From Bacteroidales bacterium (GTDB lineage: Bacteria; Bacteroidota; Bacteroidia; Bacteroidales; WCHB1-69): 64,000 nucleotides of DNA. This document shows positions 45,008-53,935 of the stretch, piece after piece. The stretch covers positions 1 to 64,000 of the forward strand of contig JAFZIP010000008.1 of assembly GCA_017554325.1 (NCBI GenBank), given 5' to 3'. Within the stretch, counting starts at the first letter, position 1; each line of letters starts with the position of its first letter. The notes beneath the pieces are model-generated. The model made no database searches. It saw only the letters and a list, made by a program, of their open reading frames with translations, and was not told the DNA's origin. The position numbers and the translations under genes are program-made.

Positions 45008-45409
45008 ATGGAAATACAAGATCCAATCGAAGAGGCCCGCAGGTATGTGGCCAATGCAGAAGAGGTTATCAAAAAAGCCGGCTATGACCCTGAAACAAAG
45101 TCCTATACGGACAGCAAATACATTAAGATGGCTGGCGATACGCTCTGGAAGGGCTGTCTGATTGCTCTTGATGCATTGTTTAGCATCAACAAACGTAAAG
45201 GTCGTCCTGACATAGGCAAATATAAGGAGGCCGCCGCTAAGCGCGATAAAAAATTGTTGGCATTTGTAGTGAATGGCTACAATATTATGCATTTGTCTAT
45301 GGGCTATGATGGCACAAAAACCGGAAAGGTCTGTGATGCTGGATTTGAGACCGCCAATGCTATTATCGACCATTGCGCCATGCTTTGTCCGAATCCCGTA
45401 TTCGCGTGA
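45008..45409 (+). CDS. Small helical cytoplasmic protein (DUF5618-like)
   Basis: 133 residues, helical, no signal peptide or membrane segment. EEARRYVANAEEVIKKAG, then KMAGDTLWKGCLIALDALF and YNIMHLSMGYDG suggest the DUF5618 family of Bacteroidota, a HEPN-like small helical fold. There is no known function. It has its own promoter and no obvious partner. Confidence 0.65.
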   Translation: MEIQDPIEEARRYVANAEEVIKKAGYDPETKSYTDSKYIKMAGDTLWKGCLIALDALFSINKRKGRPDIGKYKEAAAKRDKKLLAFVVNGYNIMHLSMGYDGTKTGKVCDAGFETANAIIDHCAMLCPNPVFA

Positions 45410-45512
45410 CAAGCAAATTGCGTCCGATCATGATTTTATAATATTATCCTGTCAGCGTAACATTCACTTTCCCCCACATCTTGCGGCTGCTTTTTTTTTA
45501 CAACTATTTTCG

Positions 45513-45520
45513 TATTTTTG
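45513..45520 (+). promoter_or_regulatory. Promoter -7 element TAttTTTG
   Basis: Preceded by a T-rich stretch (45491-45499) near the -33 position. The ATG at 45565 is 44 bases downstream. Confidence 0.55.
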
Positions 45521-45564
45521 CCGGCTTTTTACAGCATGTATATAGTATTGAATAAATCCGAAAG

Positions 45565-47043
45565 ATGAAAAAAACGATATTTCTCACCGGCGCCACCGGC
45601 CTTATGGGGTGGGCGGGATTGCAGGAACTCTTGAAGCAGCCAGATAAATACGATATTACCATTCTGGCTCGCCATAGCAAAAAGAATCTTAAGAAGCTGG
45701 AACCGATCATGGACAGAGTTAAGGTGGTGTGGGGCGATCTTACCCGCTATGAGGATGTGCTGGCAGGTGTCACGGGCGCAGACTACGTGCTGCATGTGGG
45801 TGGCATGGTCTCTCCGGCAGCTGACTACTTCCCCAAGAAGACCATGCACGTGAATGTCACTGCAGCCCAGAACGTGGTCAAAGCCGTGTTGGCCCAGCCC
45901 AACGCCGACGACATCCGCGTGGTTTATGTCGGCTCCGTAGCCCAGACTTCCGACCGCAACGAGCCCGTGCACTGGGGACGCACCGGCGACCCCATCTGCT
46001 CCAGCGTCTATGACCATTACGGCATCAGCAAGATCATTGCCGAGCGCATCTTCGCCGACTCAGGGCTGAAACACTGGGTGAGCCTCCGCCAGTCGGGAAT
46101 CCTTTACCCGGGCATCCTGAAGAACTTCGACCCCATCATGTTCCATGTGCCCATCCGCGGCATGTTGGAGTGGGCAACGGTGGAAGACTCCGGCCGCCTG
46201 CTTGCCAACGTGTGCGGCGACGACGTGCCCGAGGAGTTCTGGAACCGCTTCTACAACATCAGCAGTGGCCCCAGCTACCGCATGACCAACTACGAGTTTG
46301 AGTGCAGGATTCTGAAGGCCGTGCACTGCCCGCACCCCGAGAAGATTTTCAATGCCAACTGGTTCGTGCTACGTAACTTCCACGGACAGTATTATCTGGA
46401 TGCCGATGAGTTGGAGAAATATCTGCATTTCCGCGAGAACACCACTGCCGACGAGTATTTCGATAAGATGAGTAAGGGGCTGCCGTGGTTCTTCCATTTG
46501 GCCAAGATTGTGCCTGCTTTCATCATCAAAGCAGCCTTGCGCCCCATGGCCAACAAGAAACGCTGGGGCACGCAATGGTGGATCAAACATAACGATCAGA
46601 ACCGCATCAAGGCCTACTACGGCAGTTTGGAGAATTGGAAAAACATCCCCGACTGGAAACATACGGACCTCTCGGCACCGGCTGGCCTGGATCAGGCGGT
46701 GCATATCGACCACGGCTACGATGAAAGTAAGCCGCTGTCGGCCCTTACGCTGGAAGAATTGCAAAAGGCTGCGGAGTTCAGAGGAGGCAAGCTGATTTCC
46801 ACCAGCTATGATGGAGATCCGGAAAAACAAATGGAGTGGGAATGCCACAAAGGTCATCGTTTCATGGCCTCGCCCAAGTTGATACTCCTGGGTGGACATT
46901 GGTGCCCAGAGTGCCTGCCTCCCGCATGGGATTACGACGACCTCGCTGCGCACAGTCCGTTCTTCGCCCAGATATGGTTGCCCAACCACCAAGGCGAGCA
47001 CAATGTGTATGGTCCGGAGATTTTTGATGGCTGGGAGGAGTAG
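45565..47043 (+). CDS. Extended NAD-dependent epimerase/dehydratase fused to a zinc-ribbon domain
   Basis: 492 residues. N-terminal Rossmann fold with TGATGLMG (8-15), the Ser of YVGSVAQTS and YGISK (Y152, K156), so an extended short-chain dehydrogenase. A middle part (about 330-420) is unassigned. The C-terminal 80 residues hold C427-H-K-G-H431, then C447 and C450 (HWCPEC), a treble-clef-like zinc site preceded by Trp. A zinc ribbon at the end of such a dehydrogenase is unusual. The substrate is unknown; a nucleotide sugar or isoprenoid/steroid-like compound is possible. Confidence 0.8.
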   Translation: MKKTIFLTGATGLMGWAGLQELLKQPDKYDITILARHSKKNLKKLEPIMDRVKVVWGDLTRYEDVLAGVTGADYVLHVGGMVSPAADYFPKKTMHVNVTAAQNVVKAVLAQPNADDIRVVYVGSVAQTSDRNEPVHWGRTGDPICSSVYDHYGISKIIAERIFADSGLKHWVSLRQSGILYPGILKNFDPIMFHVPIRGMLEWATVEDSGRLLANVCGDDVPEEFWNRFYNISSGPSYRMTNYEFECRILKAVHCPHPEKIFNANWFVLRNFHGQYYLDADELEKYLHFRENTTADEYFDKMSKGLPWFFHLAKIVPAFIIKAALRPMANKKRWGTQWWIKHNDQNRIKAYYGSLENWKNIPDWKHTDLSAPAGLDQAVHIDHGYDESKPLSALTLEELQKAAEFRGGKLISTSYDGDPEKQMEWECHKGHRFMASPKLILLGGHWCPECLPPAWDYDDLAAHSPFFAQIWLPNHQGEHNVYGPEIFDGWEE

Positions 47044-47147
47044 AGTGTAGAGTTTAGAGATGAGAGTTGAGAGATTAGAGATTAGAGAGATTAGGGATGA
47101 AAGATAGTCTCTAAACTCTAAACTATAAACTCTAAACTGAAAACTAG
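47044..47147. repeat. gagattag / aaactct tandem repeats
   Basis: Purine-rich units gagattaga and gagttgaga (47046-47100), followed by ctctaaactctaaactata units (47107-47145), roughly the reverse complement, so the two halves could pair. Confidence 0.75.
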
Positions 47148-47150
47148 CAA

Positions 47151-48230
47151 ATGAAGGTAATGAAGCGCTTTTGTTTTTTATTGATAATAGATGCTGTAAT
47201 AGGGTTGTTCTCCTTACGCGCTCAGGTGCAGATGCCCAATCCGGGGTTTGAGAACTGGCCGGGTGAGGTTACCTCTTCGCCCAAGGGCTGGCACTCGTTT
47301 GACGAGGCAGGCGGTGTGTTTGCCAAAACCGTGTCCAACAAGGGTGGGGTGGGCAATCCTGCAGCTTTGGAGAGAGTGGCTGGCCACAGTGGCAAGTATG
47401 CTGTGGTGCTCCGTTGCACGAAGATACTGGGTGTGTCGGCTAACGGTGCACTGACCAGCGGGCGCGTGTATATGGGCGCGATGGGGGCCTCCAGCGCGAA
47501 GAATTACTGCTTCACCGACCGCGCCAACGGCTATGCCTTCAAGTTCACGGGGCGTCCTGACTCCATCAGCTTCTGGGCCAAGTTCGACATGAAGGGCGAT
47601 GTCTATGCCACCGCCAAGGCTCATCTCCACACGGACTGTGACTTCCGCGATTTCGTGGATATAGGTCAGGCATCCGACATTGCATCCGCCATTCTCTATT
47701 TCAAGAATCCCAAAGACGGCAAATGGCATAAGTACAAACAGGCGTTCAAGGCTTACGACAAGGTCTATAAGGCCACGGCCGCGCAGGCTCCTATACCTAC
47801 TTTGAATACCTGGACCCGCAAGCCGAGCTATCTGTTGTTCTGCTTCTCCACCAACCGCTATGTGATGAGCGGCGCCAAGGGCGATGCGCTCTATCTGGAC
47901 GATATCAGGCTGATTTACAACAAGCATCTTTCCTCCATTTATATTGACGGCAAGGAATTTTATGATTACAGGAAGGGTACCGACAGTTATGTCTGTTTTG
48001 TGCCATCAGACGAAGATGGACAATATCCTATTGTTACAGCAGCAGCGGAATCACCGCGCGCGGTGGTCAGCGTGAAGCAGGCATCTGCAGAAGATCCGGT
48101 GGCGGAGATCATCGTGTCGCATGACGACGTTTTGGCCGGCGAGGCCGAGCCTGCACTTTATCGCATCCGTTTCATTACATTCCCGACGTATCAAACCGCG
48201 TTCTCACCCTATTTCTCCGAAATGAGATAA
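47151..48230 (+). CDS. Exported PCMD-like protein
   Basis: 359 residues. Signal peptide MKVMKRFCFLLIIDAVIGLF to about residue 25 (RAQVQMP). The start NPGFENWPGEVTSSPKGWHS and the core (LYLDDIRLIYN) match the PCMD-like domain also found in the gene at 25060. Here there is no type IX sorting domain; instead about 90 C-terminal residues form another beta domain. It may bind surface carbohydrate; function unknown. Confidence 0.72.
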   Translation: MKVMKRFCFLLIIDAVIGLFSLRAQVQMPNPGFENWPGEVTSSPKGWHSFDEAGGVFAKTVSNKGGVGNPAALERVAGHSGKYAVVLRCTKILGVSANGALTSGRVYMGAMGASSAKNYCFTDRANGYAFKFTGRPDSISFWAKFDMKGDVYATAKAHLHTDCDFRDFVDIGQASDIASAILYFKNPKDGKWHKYKQAFKAYDKVYKATAAQAPIPTLNTWTRKPSYLLFCFSTNRYVMSGAKGDALYLDDIRLIYNKHLSSIYIDGKEFYDYRKGTDSYVCFVPSDEDGQYPIVTAAAESPRAVVSVKQASAEDPVAEIIVSHDDVLAGEAEPALYRIRFITFPTYQTAFSPYFSEMR

Positions 48231-48360
48231 CCCCTTTATTTTTTGAAATCTTGGTGTTATACAAAACAAATTCCCCTTCTATTTTAGAAGGAGTAGCCGT
48301 AGGCTGGGGTAGTAATATAATGAATTTGAATACCTTAGATTAACATCTATAACCGTGTGT

Positions 48361-49320
48361 TCATTTCTCAATTAGAAAAGAAACATTTGGGAATCTCTTT
48401 TTGTTGGCTCCGCCATATCCGACTGCATAGTTGATTTCTCCAGCCGGCACTGTGATAATTGCTTCTGCCAGAGGCTCACCATGCAATTGTTCCATAATCC
48501 TGTCGTGCCAAATGGCTGACATAACCAATTCTTTGAAGGAGACGTGGAATGGTCCGGCAAGGTAGCCGCTGCCGGAAAGCAGCCCTTCGGAAGGATGCAG
48601 TCCCATGCGCAACACGGTGATGTCTTTTTCTTGGAAAAACAGATACAGGTCCTTGCACCAATCCACGGCCTCTTCCAGTGCGAGTGGCTTGTAGCGTCCT
48701 TCGGCGTAATCGTTTGCCAGTCGCGTGTGCGGGACCACGAGGGTGGGGTAGATGCGGGTGCAAGTTGCTCCGAAATCGGCAATGAGTTGGGCGGTGCTCA
48801 ATGCCTTTGCCCTCGTGTCGCCGGGCAGCCCGATCATCATCTGCAATCCTAATTCAAAGTCGTGCTGCCGTATCATGGAGGAGGCCTCCTGCACTTGTTG
48901 CACCGTGTGCCCCCGGTGGGCAGCCTGTAGCACTTCGTCGTCCAGAGACTGTGCCCCCAGCTCGATGAGTGATACTCCATGGCGCTGGAGGTTTTCCAAA
49001 ATGTCGGGAGTGATGTAATCGGGACGGGTGGAGAGCTGGATGCCCTCAACCTTGCCGTTCTGCACGTAAGGATAAGCCACGTCTAAATATTGGTTCTGCT
49101 CTTCAATGCTCATACCGGTGAAGCTGCCGCCGAAGAAGGCAATGCGGATGTGACTGCCCTCCGGAATGGTGGCCAAATGCTGTTGAATGATGCCATCCAC
49201 CTCTTCAGGACTGAGAATATGGTCTTGTCCGGCAATGGCAAACTGGTTGCAGTAGGCGCACCGGAACGGGCACGCCTTTTGGGGAATGAAGATGGGGATT
49301 ACCCGATGCTTGGCAGCCAT
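48361..49320 (-). CDS. Radical SAM protein, Elp3-like
   Basis: 319 residues. CPFRCAYCNQ near residue 18 is the CxxxCxxC 4Fe-4S site, FFGGSFTGM the SAM-binding GGS motif, and LIELGAQSLDDEVLQAAHRGH the Elp3/oxygen-independent coproporphyrinogen oxidase pattern. There is no acetyltransferase domain, so it is not a full Elp3. Bacteroidota proteins of this kind are of unknown substrate. It lies 4 bases after pdxJ in the same direction. Confidence 0.85.
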   Translation of the reverse strand: MAAKHRVIPIFIPQKACPFRCAYCNQFAIAGQDHILSPEEVDGIIQQHLATIPEGSHIRIAFFGGSFTGMSIEEQNQYLDVAYPYVQNGKVEGIQLSTRPDYITPDILENLQRHGVSLIELGAQSLDDEVLQAAHRGHTVQQVQEASSMIRQHDFELGLQMMIGLPGDTRAKALSTAQLIADFGATCTRIYPTLVVPHTRLANDYAEGRYKPLALEEAVDWCKDLYLFFQEKDITVLRMGLHPSEGLLSGSGYLAGPFHVSFKELVMSAIWHDRIMEQLHGEPLAEAIITVPAGEINYAVGYGGANKKRFPNVSFLIEK

Positions 49321-49324
49321 GCGG

Positions 49325-50041
49325 CTATTGGAGTTGGAGCAGGTACTGGCGGATGGTCTCCTGTATGCCGAAATACAGGGCGTCGCAAATCAGGGCGTGG
49401 CCGATGGATACTTCCAACAACCCCGGAATCTGCTCTTGGAAGTATTTCAGGTTAACCAATGAGAGGTCGTGGCCGGCGTTGAGCCCGATGTTTTGCTTTT
49501 CGGCCTCCTTTGCAGCCACCACGAAATCGCGGATGGCGGCCTCGCGGTCTTTGAGGTAATTGGCAGCGTACGACTCTGTGTAGAGCTCCACACGGTCGGT
49601 GCCGGTGGCTTTGGCCCCTTCTACCATCTTAGGATCAGCGTTCACGAAGATACTGGCGCGGATGCCCTTGTCGTGCAATCGGTTGATGATGCCGGTGAGG
49701 AACTCGCGGTTAGCTATCGTGTCCCAGCCGGCGTTGGAGGTCAGCGCCTCGGGCGGGTCGGGTACGAGTGTTACCTGCGTGGGAACCACAGTCGTCACTA
49801 ATTCCATGAAACTGTCGGAGGGATAACCTTCGATGTTGAACTCCGTGGTGACGATGTCTTTCAGGTCATAGACATCCTGGTATTTGATGTGCCGTCCATC
49901 CGGGCGCGGGTGAACGGTGATGCCTTGTGCGCCGAGGCGCTCGCAGTCTTTGGCAAATTGTATTAAATCGGGCATGTTGCCACCGCGTGCGTTGCGAATG
50001 GTGGCCACTTTGTTGATGTTGACACTTAATCTTGTATGCAT
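49325..50041 (-). CDS. pdxJ: Pyridoxine 5'-phosphate synthase
   Basis: 238 residues. [18 protein letters not shown] at the start, [25 protein letters not shown] and [13 protein letters not shown] are the phosphate- and substrate-binding motifs. It condenses 1-deoxyxylulose 5-phosphate and 3-amino-2-oxopropyl phosphate into pyridoxine phosphate. It follows the HdrD-like gene after 7 bases. Confidence 0.96.
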   Translation of the reverse strand: MHTRLSVNINKVATIRNARGGNMPDLIQFAKDCERLGAQGITVHPRPDGRHIKYQDVYDLKDIVTTEFNIEGYPSDSFMELVTTVVPTQVTLVPDPPEALTSNAGWDTIANREFLTGIINRLHDKGIRASIFVNADPKMVEGAKATGTDRVELYTESYAANYLKDREAAIRDFVVAAKEAEKQNIGLNAGHDLSLVNLKYFQEQIPGLLEVSIGHALICDALYFGIQETIRQYLLQLQ

Positions 50042-50048
50042 ATTCTAA

Positions 50049-51833
50049 TTATTTCTTTTCAATATTTTCAGCCACAATCTCGGCAATGTCTTTCACGTTG
50101 ACATCGGTGCTGTGCTTGAACGCTTTCTTGCACATCGGGCAGGCGGTGGCGATAACGTCCGGATGCGGTGCCATGAGGTTGTCCAACGCCGTGTTTCGGA
50201 TGGTGCTTTGCTGTTCCAATGAGATGACGGTATTGCCTAAGTTCAGACCGCAGCAGAGACTGTTCTCTTTCTCATGCTCTGTCTTGAGCAGGGTGGATAC
50301 GGCTTTCAGCACGTTGCGCGGTTCATTGTAGATGCCGCAGCCGCGTCCTAATTCGCACGGGTCGTGGTAAGTCACTTTCAGATCGCCTTTTTTCACTTTC
50401 AGCTTGCCCTTCTTGATGAGCATGTCAATGTATTCCGTATGATGCAACACCGGGATGGAAAGCTTGTATTCTTTCTTGAAGGAGGTGTAGCAGATAGGAC
50501 AGGAGGTGATCAGCATTTGCGCACCCGAGTTGATGATGAGATCGGTGTTCTTACGACGTAAATCTGCAGCCTGGTTGTTAAACCCCTGTTGCAACAGCGG
50601 CCTTCCGCAGCAAATGCTCTTGTCTTCGTCCATGAACCAGTAGTGCTGTCCGACAGTCTTGAAAATAGTCTGCATGGATTCAGTGATGCTGGGCGTGAGA
50701 TGTGACATGCAGCCGCCGAAGTAGGCTACTCGGCCGATGGCGTTGAAGGATTTGACTTTGTTGAGATACTTGTAATTGTCGGTCAAGTCCAACTCCCCTT
50801 TGTCGCGGGAAATGCGTCGCAAGTTCATCAGATCGATGTTGACGGGGCAGTCCTCGGCGCAGCGGTGGCACATCAGGCAGTTTTTGCCGGCGGCGATGAT
50901 GTCTTTGTGGTGCTCCAGGTTACGCAGGTTGCGCAGCAGATAGACGGATTGCACATCCGTGATGCCCAAGTCTTTATACAGCGGGCAGGCATCGATGCAC
51001 ATGCCGCAGCGGGAACAGGAACTGAGCTCGAATTTGGAGAAACCGGTCAGTTTGGTGTGCTCGCGCAGTCCCACTTTCCGGAAATAGATGAGGAACACTT
51101 CCGTGAAGATGTGCATGTATCTTGTAAAGGGCAGCAACACAAAGAAGATGCATAAAACGATGGAATAAAGCGTCCAGAAAGGCATCTCCAGCACTTCAGC
51201 CACGTGGGGGCTGAAGAGATCTCCGATGGTCTGGGTGAGAAATCCGCCGTTGTGGTACAGGCAGGCAGATGCGGACTCGCTGAGCAGACGGAGCGGGAAG
51301 ATGCCCCACAGGGAGACGCGGATGGCCCGGTCCATGAGGGTGTGCTTCGTTGCACGTTTCATGCCCAGGATACGGGAGTGTATCTTCTTGAAGAGTGCCA
51401 AGGTGATGCCCGACAACACGTACAACAGGAGCAGGTCCATGATTTGGGTGAGCACCCAGGCGGTGTGGGTCTCCGGCGGTGTCTGATGGAAATATCGGTA
51501 GAAGATGGCCACCCAATAGTGGAAGTCGCTCTTGGTACCTATGCGGCTCTCGAATGCGCCCACCAAAATCAGCAGGAACCAGCCGAAGGCGATACTCCGG
51601 TGCATGTAACCCAGCCGCCAGTTTTTCTTGGTGATGCGCAAGTGCAGCAGACATTCGCTGAACATTTCCCAGATGGCGGGCAGGAACTTGATGGAAATGA
51701 TGTTCTTGAGCAGGGCTTTCTTTTGCAGACGGTCAAATTGCCGTATCCAGCGAATATATTTGTACAGGCAGATGATCAGGAGCGCAATGGATCCCAATAC
51801 AAATGGCAATACGAAAGGACTGAAGTTTTCCAT
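50049..51833 (-). CDS. Membrane-bound heterodisulfide reductase D/E-like protein
   Basis: 594 residues. The N-terminal 250 residues have about five or six membrane helices (heme-b type subunit, HdrE/NarI-like), then a 4Fe-4S module CSRCGMCIDACP and CLMCHRCAEDCP, and two CCG domains (SICCGRPL with CPICY, and SLCCGLNL with CPMCK). It is thus a fusion of the two HmeC/HmeD-type parts. It should move electrons between quinones or thiols and the soluble Fe-S partners encoded just upstream. The physiological partner is not known. Its ATG overlaps the previous stop by one base (TAATG). Confidence 0.87.
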   Translation of the reverse strand: MENFSPFVLPFVLGSIALLIICLYKYIRWIRQFDRLQKKALLKNIISIKFLPAIWEMFSECLLHLRITKKNWRLGYMHRSIAFGWFLLILVGAFESRIGTKSDFHYWVAIFYRYFHQTPPETHTAWVLTQIMDLLLLYVLSGITLALFKKIHSRILGMKRATKHTLMDRAIRVSLWGIFPLRLLSESASACLYHNGGFLTQTIGDLFSPHVAEVLEMPFWTLYSIVLCIFFVLLPFTRYMHIFTEVFLIYFRKVGLREHTKLTGFSKFELSSCSRCGMCIDACPLYKDLGITDVQSVYLLRNLRNLEHHKDIIAAGKNCLMCHRCAEDCPVNIDLMNLRRISRDKGELDLTDNYKYLNKVKSFNAIGRVAYFGGCMSHLTPSITESMQTIFKTVGQHYWFMDEDKSICCGRPLLQQGFNNQAADLRRKNTDLIINSGAQMLITSCPICYTSFKKEYKLSIPVLHHTEYIDMLIKKGKLKVKKGDLKVTYHDPCELGRGCGIYNEPRNVLKAVSTLLKTEHEKENSLCCGLNLGNTVISLEQQSTIRNTALDNLMAPHPDVIATACPMCKKAFKHSTDVNVKDIAEIVAENIEKK

Positions 51834-52177
51834 TATCCTATGATTTCATTGGTGTTGGTGAGTATTTGGCGCATGTTGATAATGAGTGACCGCAGGTTCA
51901 CACCTCTCGGGCATACGAGCGTGCATTTGCCGCAAAGCATACACTTCTGGAGCTCTTGTTCCAGCTTGTCATATTGCCCTCTGCGGAAATAGCAATGCGT
52001 CTTTCGGATGTTGAAGTCGGTGAACTGGCGCGCCGAGCAGGAAGCGGTACATCCTCCGCAGCTGATGCAGCGTTTGAAGGAGGGAACCAGCTCCAGCAAG
52101 TGCTCATATTTCGATAAATCCGATTTGGACAGATTTATCGACCGGGTTTTTGATATAGAGAATCCGAAATCAGCCAT
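51833..52177 (-). CDS. HdrC-like 4Fe-4S protein (short)
   Basis: 114 residues with two 4Fe-4S motifs, CISCGGCTASC and CMLCGKCTLVCP. It resembles HdrC. It is translationally coupled to the large HdrD/E-like gene and lies directly after another Fe-S gene, so the three probably form one complex. Confidence 0.85.
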   Translation of the reverse strand: MADFGFSISKTRSINLSKSDLSKYEHLLELVPSFKRCISCGGCTASCSARQFTDFNIRKTHCYFRRGQYDKLEQELQKCMLCGKCTLVCPRGVNLRSLIINMRQILTNTNEIIG

Positions 52178-52178
52178 G

Positions 52179-52778
52179 TTATTTCAATACTTTATTGCGG
52201 AGATCCATACCTCCTGTGACTTCAAAAATTTTATGAACTTCTTCCATGTCCTCATGGGGAATGTTCCGCAGTGCTCCGGAGCCTTCGCCGTGGTAGTTGG
52301 CACCCAGCTTTGGGGCAATTTCCTCTATGTTGTCGCGGAACCAGCGCCACACGGGCCCCTGTTCAATATGTTTGTCCGGGTCCACGCGGTCGGGATGCAC
52401 GCAATAGCCGATGTCGAGGATGTTCTGCTCAATGCCCTCCATCAATTCCACTTGCTGTCTGCCCATCTCGCTATCCTTGAAGTAGCCAAGTTCCTGGGAT
52501 ACTTTGCGCAGAACATTGATGACTTCTCCAGGCGCATTGCTGCGGGGACAACGGGGTTTGCACGACATGCACTGTCCGCAGTACCAAATCGTGTCGGAGC
52601 GCAAAAGTTTTTCGATGGTGTTTTCGTCACCACGCTGTACGGTGTCGCAAATGCGGCGCGGATCATAATCGTAGAATTCAGCCGCCGGACACACTGCCGT
52701 ACACATGCCGCAGTTCATGCACGCCTTGAGTGCCTCTTCGTATCGGACATCCTGTTTGATCAAGTCAGTCAGTGTCAT
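52179..52778 (-). CDS. HdrC-like 4Fe-4S protein with C-terminal extension
   Basis: 199 residues. CMNCGMCTAVCP and CGQCMSCKPRCP give two cubane sites; the last 100 residues are a unique extension (HPDRVDPDKHIEQGPVW) of unknown role. It is the first Fe-S gene of the cluster, 1 base before the next and 2 bases after the VOC gene. Confidence 0.83.
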   Translation of the reverse strand: MTLTDLIKQDVRYEEALKACMNCGMCTAVCPAAEFYDYDPRRICDTVQRGDENTIEKLLRSDTIWYCGQCMSCKPRCPRSNAPGEVINVLRKVSQELGYFKDSEMGRQQVELMEGIEQNILDIGYCVHPDRVDPDKHIEQGPVWRWFRDNIEEIAPKLGANYHGEGSGALRNIPHEDMEEVHKIFEVTGGMDLRNKVLK

Positions 52779-52780
52779 AA

Positions 52781-53851
52781 TCAGCGGGGTTTAACTCGGT
52801 TGAGCCGTAAAAGATGGAATAAGAATCTCGGGAAGGCCTTGGAACGGTCTCTCTTCATGAAGTCGAGCTTGATATTCAATTTGTCGTTGAGGGCAATGAA
52901 GTGCGTCTCCACGAACTCGATAAGGTTGCCATCGGGGTCCTCAATGTAGGTGAAATGGCCACCAGCCTTTCCCATGTCGAACTCGGACTCGTCGGCGCAG
53001 CTATCTACCGTGAACTTGAAGCCCAGTTCATTGCAGCGTTTCTCCAGTTCTCGCATGTTGATTACGTCGAAGCAGAGTTGGATGAATCCGGGATCTCCCC
53101 AGAAACGGCCCTCAAAGATTTTGCGCGGGGTGCGGTCAAGCGCCTGCACCAGCTCAATGGTGCTGTTGCCGTACAATTCGCTGAACGGTCCTTGGAACGG
53201 TTTGGAACGCGCTAACAATACTCGGCGGTAGTTCTGGCTGCCGCCGCGAAGCGTCTGCCAGTCGCTGAAAACGCCTGTCTTGTCATAAACTACTGTGTCG
53301 TATCCCAGAATGTCGCTATAGACCACGCGGGAACGCTCGATGTCAGTAACACCCACCATAGCACCCACCACACTGCCGGAGTAGTAGTCGCGGTCAATGA
53401 AAATGTAGTTGTCCTCCACTATCTGGAAACAGTTACCAGCTGGGTCATGTACGTAGAAGGAAGGAAGACCTTTTGGGTCTGTGACGATGGGACTGAGTTC
53501 GGCACCTTTGTTGGAGAGTTCCTCGTGGTAGGCGGGGATGTTGTGGCTCTTCACCTTGGCTGCGAAGAAGCCGAGGTCACCGACTTGTATGTCAAAGGCG
53601 ACAGGCATGGGTTTCCGTTCAGAATATTGCCAGATTTCGAAGCCGCCGCCGCCCTGCAAATTGCAGTTGATACAGGCATGTCGCTTTTGCGGCACACCGC
53701 CTGTGTAGGGTAGCATACGCTCCGCCACCGTGTCATCTTCCAGTATCTTGACGTTGGCCTGGAACATGTCATATAGCCAGCGTTCCGTGGCATGGAAATC
53801 CTCTGTTCCAAGCCCCATCTGCATTATACCTGCAAACCAATATTTATCCAT
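52781..53851 (-). CDS. Two-domain VOC (glyoxalase-fold) protein lacking usual metal histidines
   Basis: 356 residues from ATG 53851 (MDKYWFAGIMQMGLGTEDFH); a longer TTG/ATG frame to 53878 overlaps the promoter. Two vicinal-oxygen-chelate domains (about 5-140 and 155-310). It resembles 4-hydroxyphenylpyruvate dioxygenase in layout, but the strand positions that normally carry metal His read MVGVTDI and FIQLCFD, without His; only the Glu positions (TIELVQ, NLIEFVE) are kept. I therefore do not name it HppD. It is operonic with three Fe-S proteins, suggesting redox work rather than ring oxygenation. Confidence 0.75.
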   Translation of the reverse strand: MDKYWFAGIMQMGLGTEDFHATERWLYDMFQANVKILEDDTVAERMLPYTGGVPQKRHACINCNLQGGGGFEIWQYSERKPMPVAFDIQVGDLGFFAAKVKSHNIPAYHEELSNKGAELSPIVTDPKGLPSFYVHDPAGNCFQIVEDNYIFIDRDYYSGSVVGAMVGVTDIERSRVVYSDILGYDTVVYDKTGVFSDWQTLRGGSQNYRRVLLARSKPFQGPFSELYGNSTIELVQALDRTPRKIFEGRFWGDPGFIQLCFDVINMRELEKRCNELGFKFTVDSCADESEFDMGKAGGHFTYIEDPDGNLIEFVETHFIALNDKLNIKLDFMKRDRSKAFPRFLFHLLRLNRVKPR

Positions 53852-53875
53852 ATTATAATAATGATAATTAAGCCG

Positions 53876-53883
53876 CAAAAATA
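53876..53883 (-). promoter_or_regulatory. Promoter -7 element for the VOC/Hdr-like operon
   Basis: TAttTTTG on the minus strand, 24 bases before the VOC ATG at 53851. It supports that start over the longer frame. Confidence 0.6.
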
Positions 53884-53935
53884 CAAAAATATTGATTTGA
53901 CGGGGCTGAATAAGGAAGCTCGGCTTTTGTGGTAG

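Noticed and set aside
48275..48291. Hairpin ccttct-atttt-agaagg as a terminator between converging genes
   Set aside because: The stem is only 6 bp and no T-run follows on either strand.
52781..53851. Naming the VOC protein 4-hydroxyphenylpyruvate dioxygenase
   Set aside because: Layout fits but the metal-binding His positions are absent and no tyrosine-degradation genes are near.
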